NCBI RefSeq assembly: GCF_025370105.1
Contig: NZ_JANQBK010000004.1
Span: 62,001-126,000, forward strand
Source: Sphingomonas hylomeconis
GTDB lineage: Bacteria; Pseudomonadota; Alphaproteobacteria; Sphingomonadales; Sphingomonadaceae
Direction of reading: 5' to 3'
Length of the DNA stretch: 64,000 nt
A program made the position numbers and the translations under genes. The notes under the pieces were generated by a model. The model searched no databases. It was not told the origin of the DNA and saw only the letters and a list, made by a program, of their open reading frames with translations. Below, piece after piece: positions 35,700-45,096 of the stretch (position 1 is the first letter of the stretch; the number at the start of each line of letters is the position of its first letter).

Positions 35700-38321
35700 T
35701 TAGGCCACCGCCTTCTTCGCGGCAGGCTTCTTCGCGGCCGGTTTCTTCGCCGCCGGCTTCTTGGCCGCGACCTTTGTCGCCGGTGCCGCACCATCGGCCG
35801 CCTTCGCCGCAGCCGGCTTCTTCGCTGCCGCCTTCTTGGGCGCGGCCTTCTTCTTGACCTTCTTGGTCGGTGCCGCCGCGGCGCGCGCGTCGATCAACTG
35901 TGCGGCTTCCTCCAGCGTCAGCGCGTCCTTCTCGATCGACTTGGGCAGCGTGGCATTGGTCTCGCCGTCGGTGACGTAGGCGCCGTAGCGGCCCTCCATT
36001 AGCTTGATCTCCGCCTCGGTGCGCGGGTGCAGCCCCAGCATCTTGAGCGGCGCCTGGGCGCCGCGCTGCGGCCGCCCGCCGCCCGCCGCCGCTTCGGCGA
36101 GTTTCACCACCGCCGCGTTCATCCCCGTCTCGAACACATCGTCGGTCGAGGTCAGCCGGGCATATTTGCCCGCGTGCTTGAGGTACGGGCCATAGCGGCC
36201 GATCGCCGCGGTGATCGGCTCGCCGGTTTCGGGATGCGTGCCGATGGTGCGCGGCAGCGACAGCAATTTGAGCGCCCATTGCAGGTCAAGCTCGCCGATA
36301 TCCTTCGGGATCGACGCCATCTTGCGCGTCTCGCCCTCGCCGATCTGGATATACGGCCCGAACCGCCCGGATTTGCGCTCGACCGGCAGGCCGGTTTCAG
36401 GATCGTTGCCGAGCGTCTCGGGGCCCGTATCGACACCCTCGCCATCGGCACCCGGCTGGCCGAAGCGGCGGGTATATTTGCACTCGGGGTAGTTGGAGCA
36501 CGCCACGAACGCGCCGAACTTGCCGCCGCGCAGCGCCAGCCGCCCCTGCCCGCAATTCGGGCAGAGCCGCGCGTCGCCGCCATCGGCCTGCGCCGGGAAC
36601 AGATAGGGCTCCAGGAAGATGTCGAGCGCCGCGGTCACTTCGGACGGCTTCTGCTCCATCACTTCGGTCGTGCGCGGCTTGAAGTCCTGCCAGAACGCCG
36701 CCAGCACCGCCTGCCATTCGGCGCGCCCGCCCGAGACTTCGTCGAGCTCGTCTTCCAGCCCCGCAGTATAGTCGTAACCGACATATTTCTCGAAGAAGCG
36801 CTCGAGGAACGCGGTCACCAGCCGGCCAGATTCCTCGGCGAAGAAGCGGTTCTTCTCGACGCGGACATAGGCGCGGTCCTTCAGCGTCTTGATGATCGAG
36901 GCATAGGTCGATGGCCGCCCGATGCCGAGCTCCTCCATCCGCTTGACCAACGAGGCTTCGGAGAAGCGCGGCGGCGGCTGCGTGAAATGCTGCTCGGCAT
37001 TGACGGCTTTCTTGGCCGGCGCATCGCCCTCGCGCAACCGCGGCAGGCGGCGCGCGTCTTCGTCCTGGCTGTCGTCCGAGCCTTCCTCGTACAAAGCGAG
37101 ATAGCCGGGGAACAACACGACCTGCCCGGTCGCGCGCAGGCCGGTATGGCCCGAACCGTCGAGCAGCTCGACGGTCGTCCGCTCCATCCGCGCGCTCGCC
37201 ATCTGGCTGGCCAAAGCGCGCTTCCAGATCAGATCGTACAGCCGCGCATGATCGCCCGCGCCGACCTTGTCCTTGCCGAAATCGGTCGGGCGGATTGCCT
37301 CATGCGCTTCCTGCGCATTCTTCGCCTTGGTGGTATAGACGCGCGGCTTGTCGGGCACGTAGCTGGCATCGTAGCGATTGGCGACGGCGAGCCGCGCGGC
37401 GGAGATCGCGCTCGAATCCATCTGCACGCCGTCGGTACGCATATAGGTGATCGCGCCGTCCTCGTAGAGGCCCTGCGCGATGCGCATCGTGTGATCGGCC
37501 GAGAAACCGAGTTTCCGCGAGGCTTCCTGCTGCAAGGTCGAGGTGGTGAACGGCGGCGGCGGGTTGCGCGATGCGGGCTTGGTCTCGACGCTCTGGACGC
37601 TGAACCGCCCTTCCTCGACCGCGGCCTTGGCGCGCAGCGCGGTGCCTTCCTCGCCGATCGACAGGCGATCGAGCTTCTTGCCCTCGAACGTCACGAGGCG
37701 CGCCTGGAACGGCGTGCCGTCCTGTTCGAGATCGGCGGTGATCGACCAATATTCCTGCGCCCGGAACGCTTCGATCTCGCGTTCGCGGCTGACGATCAGG
37801 CGCAGCGACACCGATTGCACGCGCCCGGCGGACTTGGCGCCGGGCAGCTTGCGCCACAGCACCGGGGAAAGCGTGAAGCCGACCAGATAATCGAGCGCGC
37901 GGCGCGCGCGGTACGCATCGATCAGATCGTCGTCCAGTTCGCGCGGATGCTTCATCGCCTCGGTCACCGTTGCCTTGGTGATCGCGTTGAAGGTCACGCG
38001 CTGCACGTCCTTGGGCAGCGCCTTGCGGTTGCGCAGCACTTCCTGGACATGCCAGCTGATCGCTTCGCCCTCGCGATCCGGATCGGTCGCCAGGATCAGT
38101 CGGTCGGCGGTCTTGGCGAGATCGGTGATCGCCTTCAGCTGCTTCGACTTGTCCGCGTAATTTTCCCATTCCATCGCGAAGCCCTCGTCGGGATTCACCG
38201 AACCATCCTTGGGCGGCAGATCGCGGACATGGCCGTAGGACGCCAGGACGCGGTAATCGCTGCCGAGATATTTCTCGATGGTCTTGGCCTTGGCGGGCGA
38301 TTCGACGATGACAAGCTGCAT
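35700..38321 (-). CDS. topA: DNA topoisomerase I TopA
   Basis: An 873-residue type IA topoisomerase that relaxes negative supercoils. The N-terminal Toprim domain starts MQLVIVESPAKAKTIEKYLG and includes ATDPDREGEAISW; the catalytic tyrosine is Tyr293 in ITYMRTDGVQMDS. Of the C-terminal zinc-ribbon repeats only one keeps cysteines (CPNCGQGRLALRGGK, then CSNYPEC); the others are zinc-less, as in other alphaproteobacteria. It ends in an Ala/Lys-rich tail of roughly 60 residues (KKPAAKKPAAKK), a DNA-binding extension. Confidence 0.96.
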   Translation of the reverse strand: MQLVIVESPAKAKTIEKYLGSDYRVLASYGHVRDLPPKDGSVNPDEGFAMEWENYADKSKQLKAITDLAKTADRLILATDPDREGEAISWHVQEVLRNRKALPKDVQRVTFNAITKATVTEAMKHPRELDDDLIDAYRARRALDYLVGFTLSPVLWRKLPGAKSAGRVQSVSLRLIVSREREIEAFRAQEYWSITADLEQDGTPFQARLVTFEGKKLDRLSIGEEGTALRAKAAVEEGRFSVQSVETKPASRNPPPPFTTSTLQQEASRKLGFSADHTMRIAQGLYEDGAITYMRTDGVQMDSSAISAARLAVANRYDASYVPDKPRVYTTKAKNAQEAHEAIRPTDFGKDKVGAGDHARLYDLIWKRALASQMASARMERTTVELLDGSGHTGLRATGQVVLFPGYLALYEEGSDDSQDEDARRLPRLREGDAPAKKAVNAEQHFTQPPPRFSEASLVKRMEELGIGRPSTYASIIKTLKDRAYVRVEKNRFFAEESGRLVTAFLERFFEKYVGYDYTAGLEDELDEVSGGRAEWQAVLAAFWQDFKPRTTEVMEQKPSEVTAALDIFLEPYLFPAQADGGDARLCPNCGQGRLALRGGKFGAFVACSNYPECKYTRRFGQPGADGEGVDTGPETLGNDPETGLPVERKSGRFGPYIQIGEGETRKMASIPKDIGELDLQWALKLLSLPRTIGTHPETGEPITAAIGRYGPYLKHAGKYARLTSTDDVFETGMNAAVVKLAEAAAGGGRPQRGAQAPLKMLGLHPRTEAEIKLMEGRYGAYVTDGETNATLPKSIEKDALTLEEAAQLIDARAAAAPTKKVKKKAAPKKAAAKKPAAAKAADGAAPATKVAAKKPAAKKPAAKKPAAKKAVA

Positions 38322-38486
38322 GGGGAAAGTGCGTCCTTACGTGTACGCGCGAGGATGGAGAGGCCGACCGGGCCGCGTCAAGCGGATCGATCGCCCCATC
38401 CGGGCGTGCATCGGCGCTCGCTAGTCGGCGCGGCGCGCAGCGTAAAGCGCTCAGGGCCCGTCGGCACCACGACGGCGCCTGAAAGA

Positions 38487-38885
38487 TCAGCCCAGAATGT
38501 CGGCCTGCTGCGCCAGGATCGCGTCGATGGTCTTGGTCGTCCGCGCGCGCCCCTGTTCGGACAAGGCGATCCATTGCCCGTCCGCGCCTTCGCTGATCTG
38601 CACCAGGCCGTGTTGCTCGAGCGCGCGCACCCAGCGCGCGGCAACGCTCGGCGCCACCGTGGTGGCGGCGCAGGCCGCCTCGATCCGCATCGAGCCCGAT
38701 GCGCCGGCGGTAAATAGCGACAAGAGAATTTCGACCGCCGGGTCCTGGGTCAGCCCGGCGGGCAGTGTCTCACGCAGCGTCTGCTTGGTCGCCAGGATGC
38801 TACGGGCGGCGATCAGCCGGATCTCGTGCGTTGAGGGTCGTGGTGCACCAGTCCAGAATTCGACGACGGCAGCAAGATCAGGCAT
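38487..38885 (-). CDS. winged-helix, MarR-like regulator
   Basis: A 132-residue protein whose C-terminal half looks like a winged helix (ATTVAPSVAARWVRALEQHG as the recognition region, then a wing GADGQWIALSEQGR). The N-terminal half is helical and could mediate dimerisation. Family assignment is by pattern only. GGGGGAA stands nine bases before ATG 38885. It is divergent from the phytanoyl-CoA dioxygenase-like gene and could regulate it; that is inference from the layout alone. Confidence 0.65.
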   Translation of the reverse strand: MPDLAAVVEFWTGAPRPSTHEIRLIAARSILATKQTLRETLPAGLTQDPAVEILLSLFTAGASGSMRIEAACAATTVAPSVAARWVRALEQHGLVQISEGADGQWIALSEQGRARTTKTIDAILAQQADILG

Positions 38886-39056
38886 GTTCGCTTCCCCCGG
38901 ACGGTCCACCCGTATCGCATCAGCGCTATCGCGGTTTTAGGGCGCAACTCATCATAACATGGATCAGTCCAAGCGTCGGCTTACGAAACGTCACTCTTCC
39001 GCTTTCGCGCTGGTGCCGCCATTGCTAAGACCCGCTCGATCGGCATACCTGCGCAT

Positions 39057-39740
39057 ATGATGGTGCGGGAGCAGAATCCTTTCGAATTTTTTCAGTACGG
39101 TGCGGAGCATTTCCCCGGCGCTATAGCCGATGGCCTGGCCGATTTGCGGGCGGCGCTCGCGCACCTACCTTCGGAGCGGGCCGGTGTTCGCATCTGCGGC
39201 ATCAAGGCACTGCGCCCGTTTCTCGCCTCCGATGGTGCAATTGGTTCGATTGCCGCGAACGTGCTGGGATCAAAGTGCCGTGCGGTGAGAGCGATATTCT
39301 TCGATAAGACCGTTGAAACGAACTGGTCGCTTGCTTGGCATCAGGACCGCACCATTTGCGTGAAGCAACGTATCAATGTGAATGGCTTTGGCCCTTGGAC
39401 CACAAAGAGCGGTATGCAGCACGTTGCTCCTCCATTCGATCTGCTCACGCGCATGGTCACTTTGCGCGCTCATCTCGACGATGTTCCTGCAACCAATGCC
39501 CCGCTCATGATAGCGCCCGGCTCGCATACTGAAGGGCGCGTCCCCGTTGACGCGATCGAACAGGTCGTTAGCCGATGCGGCAAGCGGGTGTGCATCGCTA
39601 ATGCCGGCGATGCGTGGCTCTATGCCACGCCGATTTTACATGCGTCTGAAACGGCCAGTCGTCCGGCGCATCGACGCGTCCTCCAAATCGATTTCGCCGC
39701 TGAGGAGTTGCCCAGTGGTTTGGAGTGGCTTGGCGTGTAA
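39057..39740 (+). CDS. phytanoyl-CoA dioxygenase family protein
   Basis: A 227-residue Fe(II)/2-oxoglutarate dioxygenase-type protein. The facial triad is visible: HxD at His95-Asp97 in LAWHQDRTI and the distal His195 in LHASE. The block APLMIAPGSH is typical of the PhyH group, which hydroxylates fatty acyl-CoAs and small molecules; the substrate here is unknown. Codon choice looks less GC-biased than in its neighbours. Two adjacent ATGs (39057, 39060) are possible starts. Confidence 0.82.
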   Translation: MMVREQNPFEFFQYGAEHFPGAIADGLADLRAALAHLPSERAGVRICGIKALRPFLASDGAIGSIAANVLGSKCRAVRAIFFDKTVETNWSLAWHQDRTICVKQRINVNGFGPWTTKSGMQHVAPPFDLLTRMVTLRAHLDDVPATNAPLMIAPGSHTEGRVPVDAIEQVVSRCGKRVCIANAGDAWLYATPILHASETASRPAHRRVLQIDFAAEELPSGLEWLGV

Positions 39741-39768
39741 CATCGGCTCTGCAGCAACGCCGCCGCGC

Positions 39769-40851
39769 TCAGATAAGGCTGACGCGGCCGCCGGCATGCC
39801 GCTCCAGCCGCCCGGCCAGCTCCAGTTCGAGCATGATGGTCTGCACGATCGCCGGCGCGAAGCCGGATTGGCGGATCAGTTCGTCGACCGCGACCGGCAC
39901 CGGCCCGAGCAGGCCGATCATCACGCGACGCTCGCCGTCGCTGGCATCCTCCGGTGCCGCCGCGGCGAACCCGCGGTCGGGCGAGCGTACCATGCGGCGA
40001 TCGATCGGGCCGATTGTCTCGACGATGTCCGCGGCCGATTGCACCAGCACGGCACCGTCACGGATCAGCCCGTTACAGCCTTGCGCGCGCGGATCGAGCG
40101 GCGAGCCCGGCACCGCCATCACGTCGCGCCCCGCCTCGCCCGCCAGCCGTGCGGTGATCAGCGATCCCGAGCGTGGCGCCGCCTCGATCACCACCGTGCC
40201 TACCGAAAGGCCGGCGATGATGCGGTTGCGATAGGGAAAATGACGCGCGCGCGGCTCGACGCCGGGCGGCTGCTCAGCGATCAGCAGCCCGTCCGTGGCG
40301 ATCCGCTCCTGCAGCGCGGCATTCTCCGGCGGATAGGCAATGTCGAGCCCGCCGGCGATCACGCCGATCGTGCCGCCGCTCAACGCGCCGACATGCACCG
40401 CGGTATCCACGCCGCGTGCCAGCCCCGAAACCACGGCAATGTTCTGCTCGGCCAGCTGACAGGCGAGCTGTCGCGCGAAGCGGCATGCCGCGGCAGACGC
40501 ATTGCGCGCGCCGACCATCGCCACCGCGGTGCGCTCGAGCAGCCCGGCCTGCCCGCGCATCGTCAACACGGGGGGCGCATCGTCGAGCTCGGCGAGCAGC
40601 GCGGGATAGGCGGGATCGTCGATGAACAGATGTCGCCCGCCGAGCCGCGCGACCTTGGCCAGTTCGCGTTCGGCGAGCGCCGCCTCCGCCACTGCCGGCG
40701 CGCGCCCGCCGCCGCGCTGCGCGAGGCCCGGCAGCGCTTCGATCGCCGCCGCCGCATCGCCGAAGCGCAGGATCAACTGGCGATAGGTGATCGGGCCGAT
40801 CTGCGCCGTGCGGATCAACCGCAGCCGCGCGACCGTGCCCGCATCAGCCAT
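39769..40851 (-). CDS. dprA: DNA processing protein DprA
   Basis: A 360-residue protein that binds incoming single-stranded DNA and loads RecA in natural transformation. The Rossmann-like core has AMVGARNASAAACRFARQ, SGLARGVDTAVH and PYRNRIIAGLS, with a C-terminal winged helix (VAVDELIRQSGFAPAIVQTI). ATG 40851 overlaps the end of plsY by eight bases, so they are coupled. The long N-terminal extension predicted upstream of 40851 is the plsY frame. Confidence 0.93.
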   Translation of the reverse strand: MADAGTVARLRLIRTAQIGPITYRQLILRFGDAAAAIEALPGLAQRGGGRAPAVAEAALAERELAKVARLGGRHLFIDDPAYPALLAELDDAPPVLTMRGQAGLLERTAVAMVGARNASAAACRFARQLACQLAEQNIAVVSGLARGVDTAVHVGALSGGTIGVIAGGLDIAYPPENAALQERIATDGLLIAEQPPGVEPRARHFPYRNRIIAGLSVGTVVIEAAPRSGSLITARLAGEAGRDVMAVPGSPLDPRAQGCNGLIRDGAVLVQSAADIVETIGPIDRRMVRSPDRGFAAAAPEDASDGERRVMIGLLGPVPVAVDELIRQSGFAPAIVQTIMLELELAGRLERHAGGRVSLI

Positions 40852-41449
40852 GCTTGCGCCCGAGGCGCGGTTCGGTGCCGCTGAACAAACGGTCGATATT
40901 CTCGCGATGCTTGAACAGCACCAGCAGGCACAAGACCAGCAGCAGGACCACCAGATCGAAGCGCGAGAACAGCGCCGCGCTGACCGGCGCGCTGATCGCC
41001 GCCGCCATGCCCGCGACCGAGGAGATGCGCAGCACACCGAGCAGGCCGAGCCACACCACGGCGTAGACCAGGCCGCACGGCCAGTGCAGCGCGAGCAGGA
41101 TGCCCATCAGCGTCGCCACGCCCTTGCCGCCACGGAATTTCAGCCACACCGGATAGAGGTGGCCGAGAAAGGCCGCCGCCGCCGCGAACAGCGCGGTGCC
41201 GGGGAACAGCCATTCGCACAGCAATACCGCCACGCCGCCCTTGGCGCCGTCGAGCAGCATGGTCGCCGCCGCCAGGCCCTTCCGTCCGGTGCGCAGCACG
41301 TTGGTCGCGCCGATATTGCCGGAGCCAATCGTGCGCAAATCGCCCGCACCGCCGAGCCGCGTCAGGATCACGCCAAACGGAATCGAGCCGAGCAGATAGC
41401 CCAACACCAGCGCCGCAAGCGGCGCCACCCAGAGATAGTCGGTCTGCAA
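40844..41449 (-). CDS. plsY: glycerol-3-phosphate acyltransferase PlsY
   Basis: A 201-residue inner-membrane enzyme that moves the acyl group of acyl-phosphate to glycerol-3-phosphate. The three conserved cytoplasmic motifs are present: LGSIPFG with the following residues, SGNIGATNVLRTGRK and FLGHLYPVWLKFRGGKGVAT. About five to seven hydrophobic segments are visible. It completes the PlsX-PlsY route; plsX is 23 kb away in the rpmF operon. Confidence 0.95.
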   Translation of the reverse strand: MQTDYLWVAPLAALVLGYLLGSIPFGVILTRLGGAGDLRTIGSGNIGATNVLRTGRKGLAAATMLLDGAKGGVAVLLCEWLFPGTALFAAAAAFLGHLYPVWLKFRGGKGVATLMGILLALHWPCGLVYAVVWLGLLGVLRISSVAGMAAAISAPVSAALFSRFDLVVLLLVLCLLVLFKHRENIDRLFSGTEPRLGRKHG

Positions 41450-41525
41450 AATCGTTCCCCGTGGCCCCCTTATGTTCGCGTATAGCCGAGTGCGTGCGGG
41501 AGTGCCAACAGTCTACCCATTTTCG

Positions 41526-41552
41526 CATCATCCTGGCGAAAGGCAGGATCCA
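41526..41552. repeat. half copy of the intergenic palindromic repeat
   Basis: CATCATCCTGGCGAAAGGCAGGATCC corresponds to a single arm (26 bases) of the repeat family with a few changes. No matching second arm is visible before murI. Confidence 0.4.
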
Positions 41553-41607
41553 TCAGGATGGCGGCCTGCTGGGAGCCGCCCCTCGACATCAAGCAACGTT
41601 CGCCTAA

Positions 41608-42414
41608 ATGGCCACTATGAACGACACGCGCCCGATCCTGTTCTTCGATTCCGGCGTGGGCGGCCTGTCGGTCCTCGCCGCGACGCGTGCGCTGCTCCCG
41701 GCGGCATCGATCGTCTATGCCGCCGATTCTGCCGGCTTCCCTTACGGCACCAAGAGCGAGGCAGAGATCGCCGTGCGCGTCCCCGCCTTGCTTGGCCGTC
41801 TCGCCGAGCGGTATCGCCCGCGCCTCATCGTCATCGCCTGCAACACCGCCTCGACGATCGCGCTGGCCGAGGTGCGCGCCGCACTGGATCTGCCCGTGGT
41901 CGGCACCGTCCCCGCGATCAAGCCCGCCGCCGCGATCAGCAAGACGCGCACGATCGGGGTGCTCGGCACCGATGCCACGGTGCGCCAGCCTTATGTCGAC
42001 GATCTCGCCCGGCGCTTCGCCGGCGATTGCCTGGTGCTGCGCCACGGCTCGGCCGAACTGGTCCGTCTGGCCGAGGCGAAATTGCATGGCCACGCCACCG
42101 ATCCGGCGCGCTATGCGGCGATCCTCGCCGGGCTGTTCGGCCAGGCGGGCGGCGATCGCATCGATACGATCGTCAACGCCTGCACGCATTTCCCGCTGGT
42201 CGCCGACGAACTGGCCGCCGCCGCACCGCCGGGCGTGGAATTCGTCGATGGCAGTGCAGGAATCGCGCGCCGGGTCGCCCATCTCACCGCCGGGCAGGAT
42301 TGGGGCGCGGCACCGGGCGAGGGCATCGCCGTATTCACCAGGGGCGATGCTGACACGGCGGCGCTTGCCCCGGCCCTGGAGCGCTTCGGGCTGACGCGGC
42401 TCGAGTCGCTCTAG
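41608..42414 (+). CDS. murI: glutamate racemase
   Basis: A 268-residue enzyme that makes D-glutamate for peptidoglycan. The two catalytic cysteines lie in IACNTASTIAL and VNACTHFPL, and the N-terminus has the FFDSGVGGLSVL block. ATG 41608 is taken as start; ATG 41617 (MNDTRP) is equally plausible as neither has a strong ribosome-binding site. Its TAG stop overlaps the stop of the convergent 55-residue gene (shared CTAG). Confidence 0.94.
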   Translation: MATMNDTRPILFFDSGVGGLSVLAATRALLPAASIVYAADSAGFPYGTKSEAEIAVRVPALLGRLAERYRPRLIVIACNTASTIALAEVRAALDLPVVGTVPAIKPAAAISKTRTIGVLGTDATVRQPYVDDLARRFAGDCLVLRHGSAELVRLAEAKLHGHATDPARYAAILAGLFGQAGGDRIDTIVNACTHFPLVADELAAAAPPGVEFVDGSAGIARRVAHLTAGQDWGAAPGEGIAVFTRGDADTAALAPALERFGLTRLESL

Positions 42415-42578
42415 GCGAGCTCGGGCTCGCGGCTCAGTTCTGCGTAGCGCTTGGCCAGTTGCTCGTGCGCGATGCGCGCGCCGGGATCGGTGGCGCGCTG
42501 GCACAGCGCGCGCTCCTGCGCTTCGCGGCGGGCAAAATAGTCGGTACTGGCGGTGTTCATCCTGCGGCTGTCGGTCAC
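42411..42578 (-). CDS. small charged protein, unknown
   Basis: A 55-residue protein from GTG 42578 (CAGGAATGTGCC upstream is a fair ribosome-binding site); ATG 42560 is an alternative. The pattern YFARREAQERALCQRATDPG, then AHEQLAKRY, is a short amphipathic helical repeat that I associate with small stand-alone sphingomonad proteins; function unknown. It is convergent with murI and divergent from hemA. The codon pattern and position support it as real. Confidence 0.55.
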   Translation of the reverse strand: MTDSRRMNTASTDYFARREAQERALCQRATDPGARIAHEQLAKRYAELSREPELA

Positions 42579-42655
42579 GGCACATTCCTGGCGGCAGAGC
42601 GGGAGCGCAAACCCTCTCTCGGTCGCGGACCTGCTCTGAAGCGAACGTCCACGAT

Positions 42656-42704
42656 GGATCGATCTTAACATGATCGATCCGATTCGGCACTTGATTTGAG
42701 GCAA
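42656..42704 (+). promoter_or_regulatory. inverted repeat and FNR-like half site upstream of hemA
   Basis: GGATCGATC (42656-42664) and GATCGATCC (42672-42680) are perfect inverted arms around TTAACAT. Immediately after, TTGATTTGAGGCAA (42691-42704) matches only the first half of the FNR/Anr box TTGAT-N4-ATCAA. hemA is oxygen-regulated in some alphaproteobacteria. Operator function is speculation. Confidence 0.3.
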
Positions 42705-42760
42705 GTCGACCGCGCGCAAATTGCTAGAATTCCGCGCCCGATACGTTTAGGGCGCTGGCT

Positions 42761-44005
42761 ATGGACGCGGACCTCAAGGCCGTGCGCGGAGTCGACTATT
42801 CGCGCATCTTCACCCAGGCGATCGATCGCCTGCATGTCGAGGGCCGCTACCGCGTGTTCATCGATATCCTGCGCAACAAGGGCGCGTTTCCCAACGCGCG
42901 CTGCTTCGCCGGGCATAACGGCCCCAAGCCGATCACCGTCTGGTGTTCGAACGACTATCTCGCGATGGGCCAGCATCCGGACGTGATTGCGGCGATGGAA
43001 GCGGCACTGCATGATGTCGGCGCCGGCTCGGGCGGCACGCGCAACATCGGTGGAAACACCCATTATCACGTCGATCTCGAGGGCGAGCTTGCCGATCTGC
43101 ACGGCAAGGAGGGGGCCTTGTTGTTCACCTCCGGCTATGTCTCGAACGAGGCGACCTTGGCCACGCTCGCCAAGGTGCTGCCGGGCTGCATCATCTTTTC
43201 CGACGAGCTCAACCACGCATCGATGATCGCCGGGATTCGAAATTCCGGCTGCGAAAAGCACGTCTTCCGCCACAACGACGTCGCGCATCTCGAGGAATTG
43301 CTCGCCGCGGCCGATCCCGCCGCGCCGAAGCTGATCGCGTTCGAGAGCGTCTATTCGATGGACGGCGACGTCGCGCCGATCGCGGCGATCTGCGACCTCG
43401 CCGATCAGTATAATGCGCTGACCTATCTCGACGAGGTCCATGCCGTCGGCATGTACGGCGCGCGCGGCGGCGGCATTTCGGATCGCGATGGAGTGGCCGA
43501 TCGGCTGACCATCATCGAAGGTACGCTGGGCAAGGCGATCGGGGTGATGGGCGGCTATATCAGCGCCGATCAGACGATCATCGACGTGATCCGTAGCTAC
43601 GCGCCGGGCTTCATCTTCACGACCTCGCTGTCGCCGGTGCTGGTCGCGGGCGCGCTGGCGTCGGTGCGACACCTCAAGGCGTCGAGCGTCGAGCGCGACG
43701 GGCAACAGGCCGCCGCGGCGATGCTCAAGACGCTGTTCGCCGATGCCGGGCTGCCGGTGATGGAATCGACCACGCACATCGTACCGCTGATGGTCGGCGA
43801 TCCGGTCAAGGCGAAGAAGATCAGCGACATCCTGCTCGCCGAATATGGCGTTTACGTCCAGCCGATCAATTATCCGACCGTCCCGCGCGGCACCGAGCGG
43901 CTGCGCTTTACGCCCGGCCCGGCGCATGATGAGGCGATGATGGTCGATCTAACCAATGCACTGGTCGAGATCTGGAGCCGCCTGGAACTGCGCAAGGCCG
44001 CCTGA
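42761..44005 (+). CDS. hemA: 5-aminolevulinate synthase
   Basis: A 414-residue PLP enzyme of the alpha-oxoamine synthase family that joins glycine and succinyl-CoA, the first step of haem synthesis by the C4 pathway of alphaproteobacteria. Hallmarks are [33 protein letters not shown] and the PLP lysine (Lys258) in [13 protein letters not shown]. The next gene, a DUF695 protein, begins at its stop codon (TGATG). Confidence 0.96.
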   Translation: MDADLKAVRGVDYSRIFTQAIDRLHVEGRYRVFIDILRNKGAFPNARCFAGHNGPKPITVWCSNDYLAMGQHPDVIAAMEAALHDVGAGSGGTRNIGGNTHYHVDLEGELADLHGKEGALLFTSGYVSNEATLATLAKVLPGCIIFSDELNHASMIAGIRNSGCEKHVFRHNDVAHLEELLAAADPAAPKLIAFESVYSMDGDVAPIAAICDLADQYNALTYLDEVHAVGMYGARGGGISDRDGVADRLTIIEGTLGKAIGVMGGYISADQTIIDVIRSYAPGFIFTTSLSPVLVAGALASVRHLKASSVERDGQQAAAAMLKTLFADAGLPVMESTTHIVPLMVGDPVKAKKISDILLAEYGVYVQPINYPTVPRGTERLRFTPGPAHDEAMMVDLTNALVEIWSRLELRKAA

Positions 44006-44433
44006 TGCCGACGCGCAAGGCCGAAGACTGGACGCTCGCCCAGGGCAAGGCGGGCGACAATATGACGATCGTGCGCGCGCTGGCGCGCGTGCCTCTGGCC
44101 GAGCAGCGCGCGGCACGCCCGGTGCTGGTCACCATCACCTGGTCTTATGACGGCGAAGCGAGCGCGGGCATGCCGTCGCGCGCGCTCTACGATCGGATGG
44201 AGGGCTTCGAGGAAGTTCTGTTCGCCGCGCTGGACGAATCCGACTGGGCAACCGAGGCAGCGGCGATCACCGGTAACGGCGCCCGGCAATGGCGCTTTTA
44301 TACCGCCGATGCCGAGGAGTTCGAAGCCCGGTTCAGCGCCGCGTTCACCGGCCACGCACTCTATCCGATCGAGCTGGAAGCGACCCCCGATCCCGAATGG
44401 CAGGGCCTGCGCGAGGTGCAGCCCGCGCCCTGA
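44005..44433 (+). CDS. DUF695-type protein
   Basis: A 142-residue soluble protein. SYDGEASAGMPSRALYDRME, then ARQWRFYTADAEEFEARF, matches the DUF695 pattern of proteins without known function. It starts at the overlapping TGATG with hemA, so it is co-translated with a haem-biosynthetic enzyme, which does not by itself show a haem role. No signal peptide or membrane segment is visible. Confidence 0.75.
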   Translation: MPTRKAEDWTLAQGKAGDNMTIVRALARVPLAEQRAARPVLVTITWSYDGEASAGMPSRALYDRMEGFEEVLFAALDESDWATEAAAITGNGARQWRFYTADAEEFEARFSAAFTGHALYPIELEATPDPEWQGLREVQPAP

Positions 44434-44493
44434 CGCCGATGCGGCCGCAGAGCGCCGCATGCGCAACGGTCTACCGCTGCTCCCGCCACGGGG

Positions 44494-45054
44494 TCAGAGT
44501 ATGACGATCGACTGCTCGGTCCCGGGCACCGCCAGCGCCTCGCCGAACCGCACGGTGCGCACGGAGGCATATTCGCCTGCAACCGGATCGGCATAGACAT
44601 GCACGATCGAGCGGTCGCCATCGACCACCCAATACTGCGCGATGCCGGCATCGGCATAATCGACCCGCTTGTAGCCGAGATCGCGCCGGATCGTCGTCTC
44701 CGCCACTTCGACGACCAGCAGCATCTCGTGCGGGCGCATCCAGCGATCCTGCTCGGGCACGGCGCGCAGGATCGCCACGTCGCACCCGCGCACGGTATCG
44801 TTGCCGAGGTCGATGCCGATCTCCGCCGTCGCCTTCAGCGTCGTGCCGTCGATCGCGCGGGTCAGCGCGAACAACAATTGGGTCTGGCGGATGGAATGCC
44901 GCGATTTGGGAAAGTTCACCCGCTCCAGCCCCCCCTTGACCAGTTCGACCTTCATGTCGTCGAACGCCCCCGAAGCAGCCATGTGCGAGAACTCTGCGGT
45001 GGTAAACCGGGCGCAGGACTGCTGCGCCATGTCTGAACCTGCGACCCTGCTCAT
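44494..45054 (-). CDS. Uma2 family putative endonuclease
   Basis: A 186-residue protein of the Uma2/DUF820 family, predicted PD-(D/E)XK-type fold nucleases abundant in cyanobacteria. Catalytic-type residues lie in GCDVAILRA (the aspartate), LLVVEVAETTIRRDLGYKR (the glutamate and lysine). Its biological target is unknown. Two starts are possible: ATG 45054, or ATG 45030 (MAQQSCARF) with a weak ribosome-binding site before it. It is a lone gene between DUF695 and motB. Confidence 0.85.
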   Translation of the reverse strand: MSRVAGSDMAQQSCARFTTAEFSHMAASGAFDDMKVELVKGGLERVNFPKSRHSIRQTQLLFALTRAIDGTTLKATAEIGIDLGNDTVRGCDVAILRAVPEQDRWMRPHEMLLVVEVAETTIRRDLGYKRVDYADAGIAQYWVVDGDRSIVHVYADPVAGEYASVRTVRFGEALAVPGTEQSIVIL

Positions 45055-45096
45055 GCTTGGCAGATATCATGCCATCCGAGTCGTCGCGAGGGGAAT

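Noticed and set aside
36027..38717. 896-codon frame opposite topA
   Set aside because: Antisense shadow of topA; the topoisomerase motifs are unambiguous on the minus strand.
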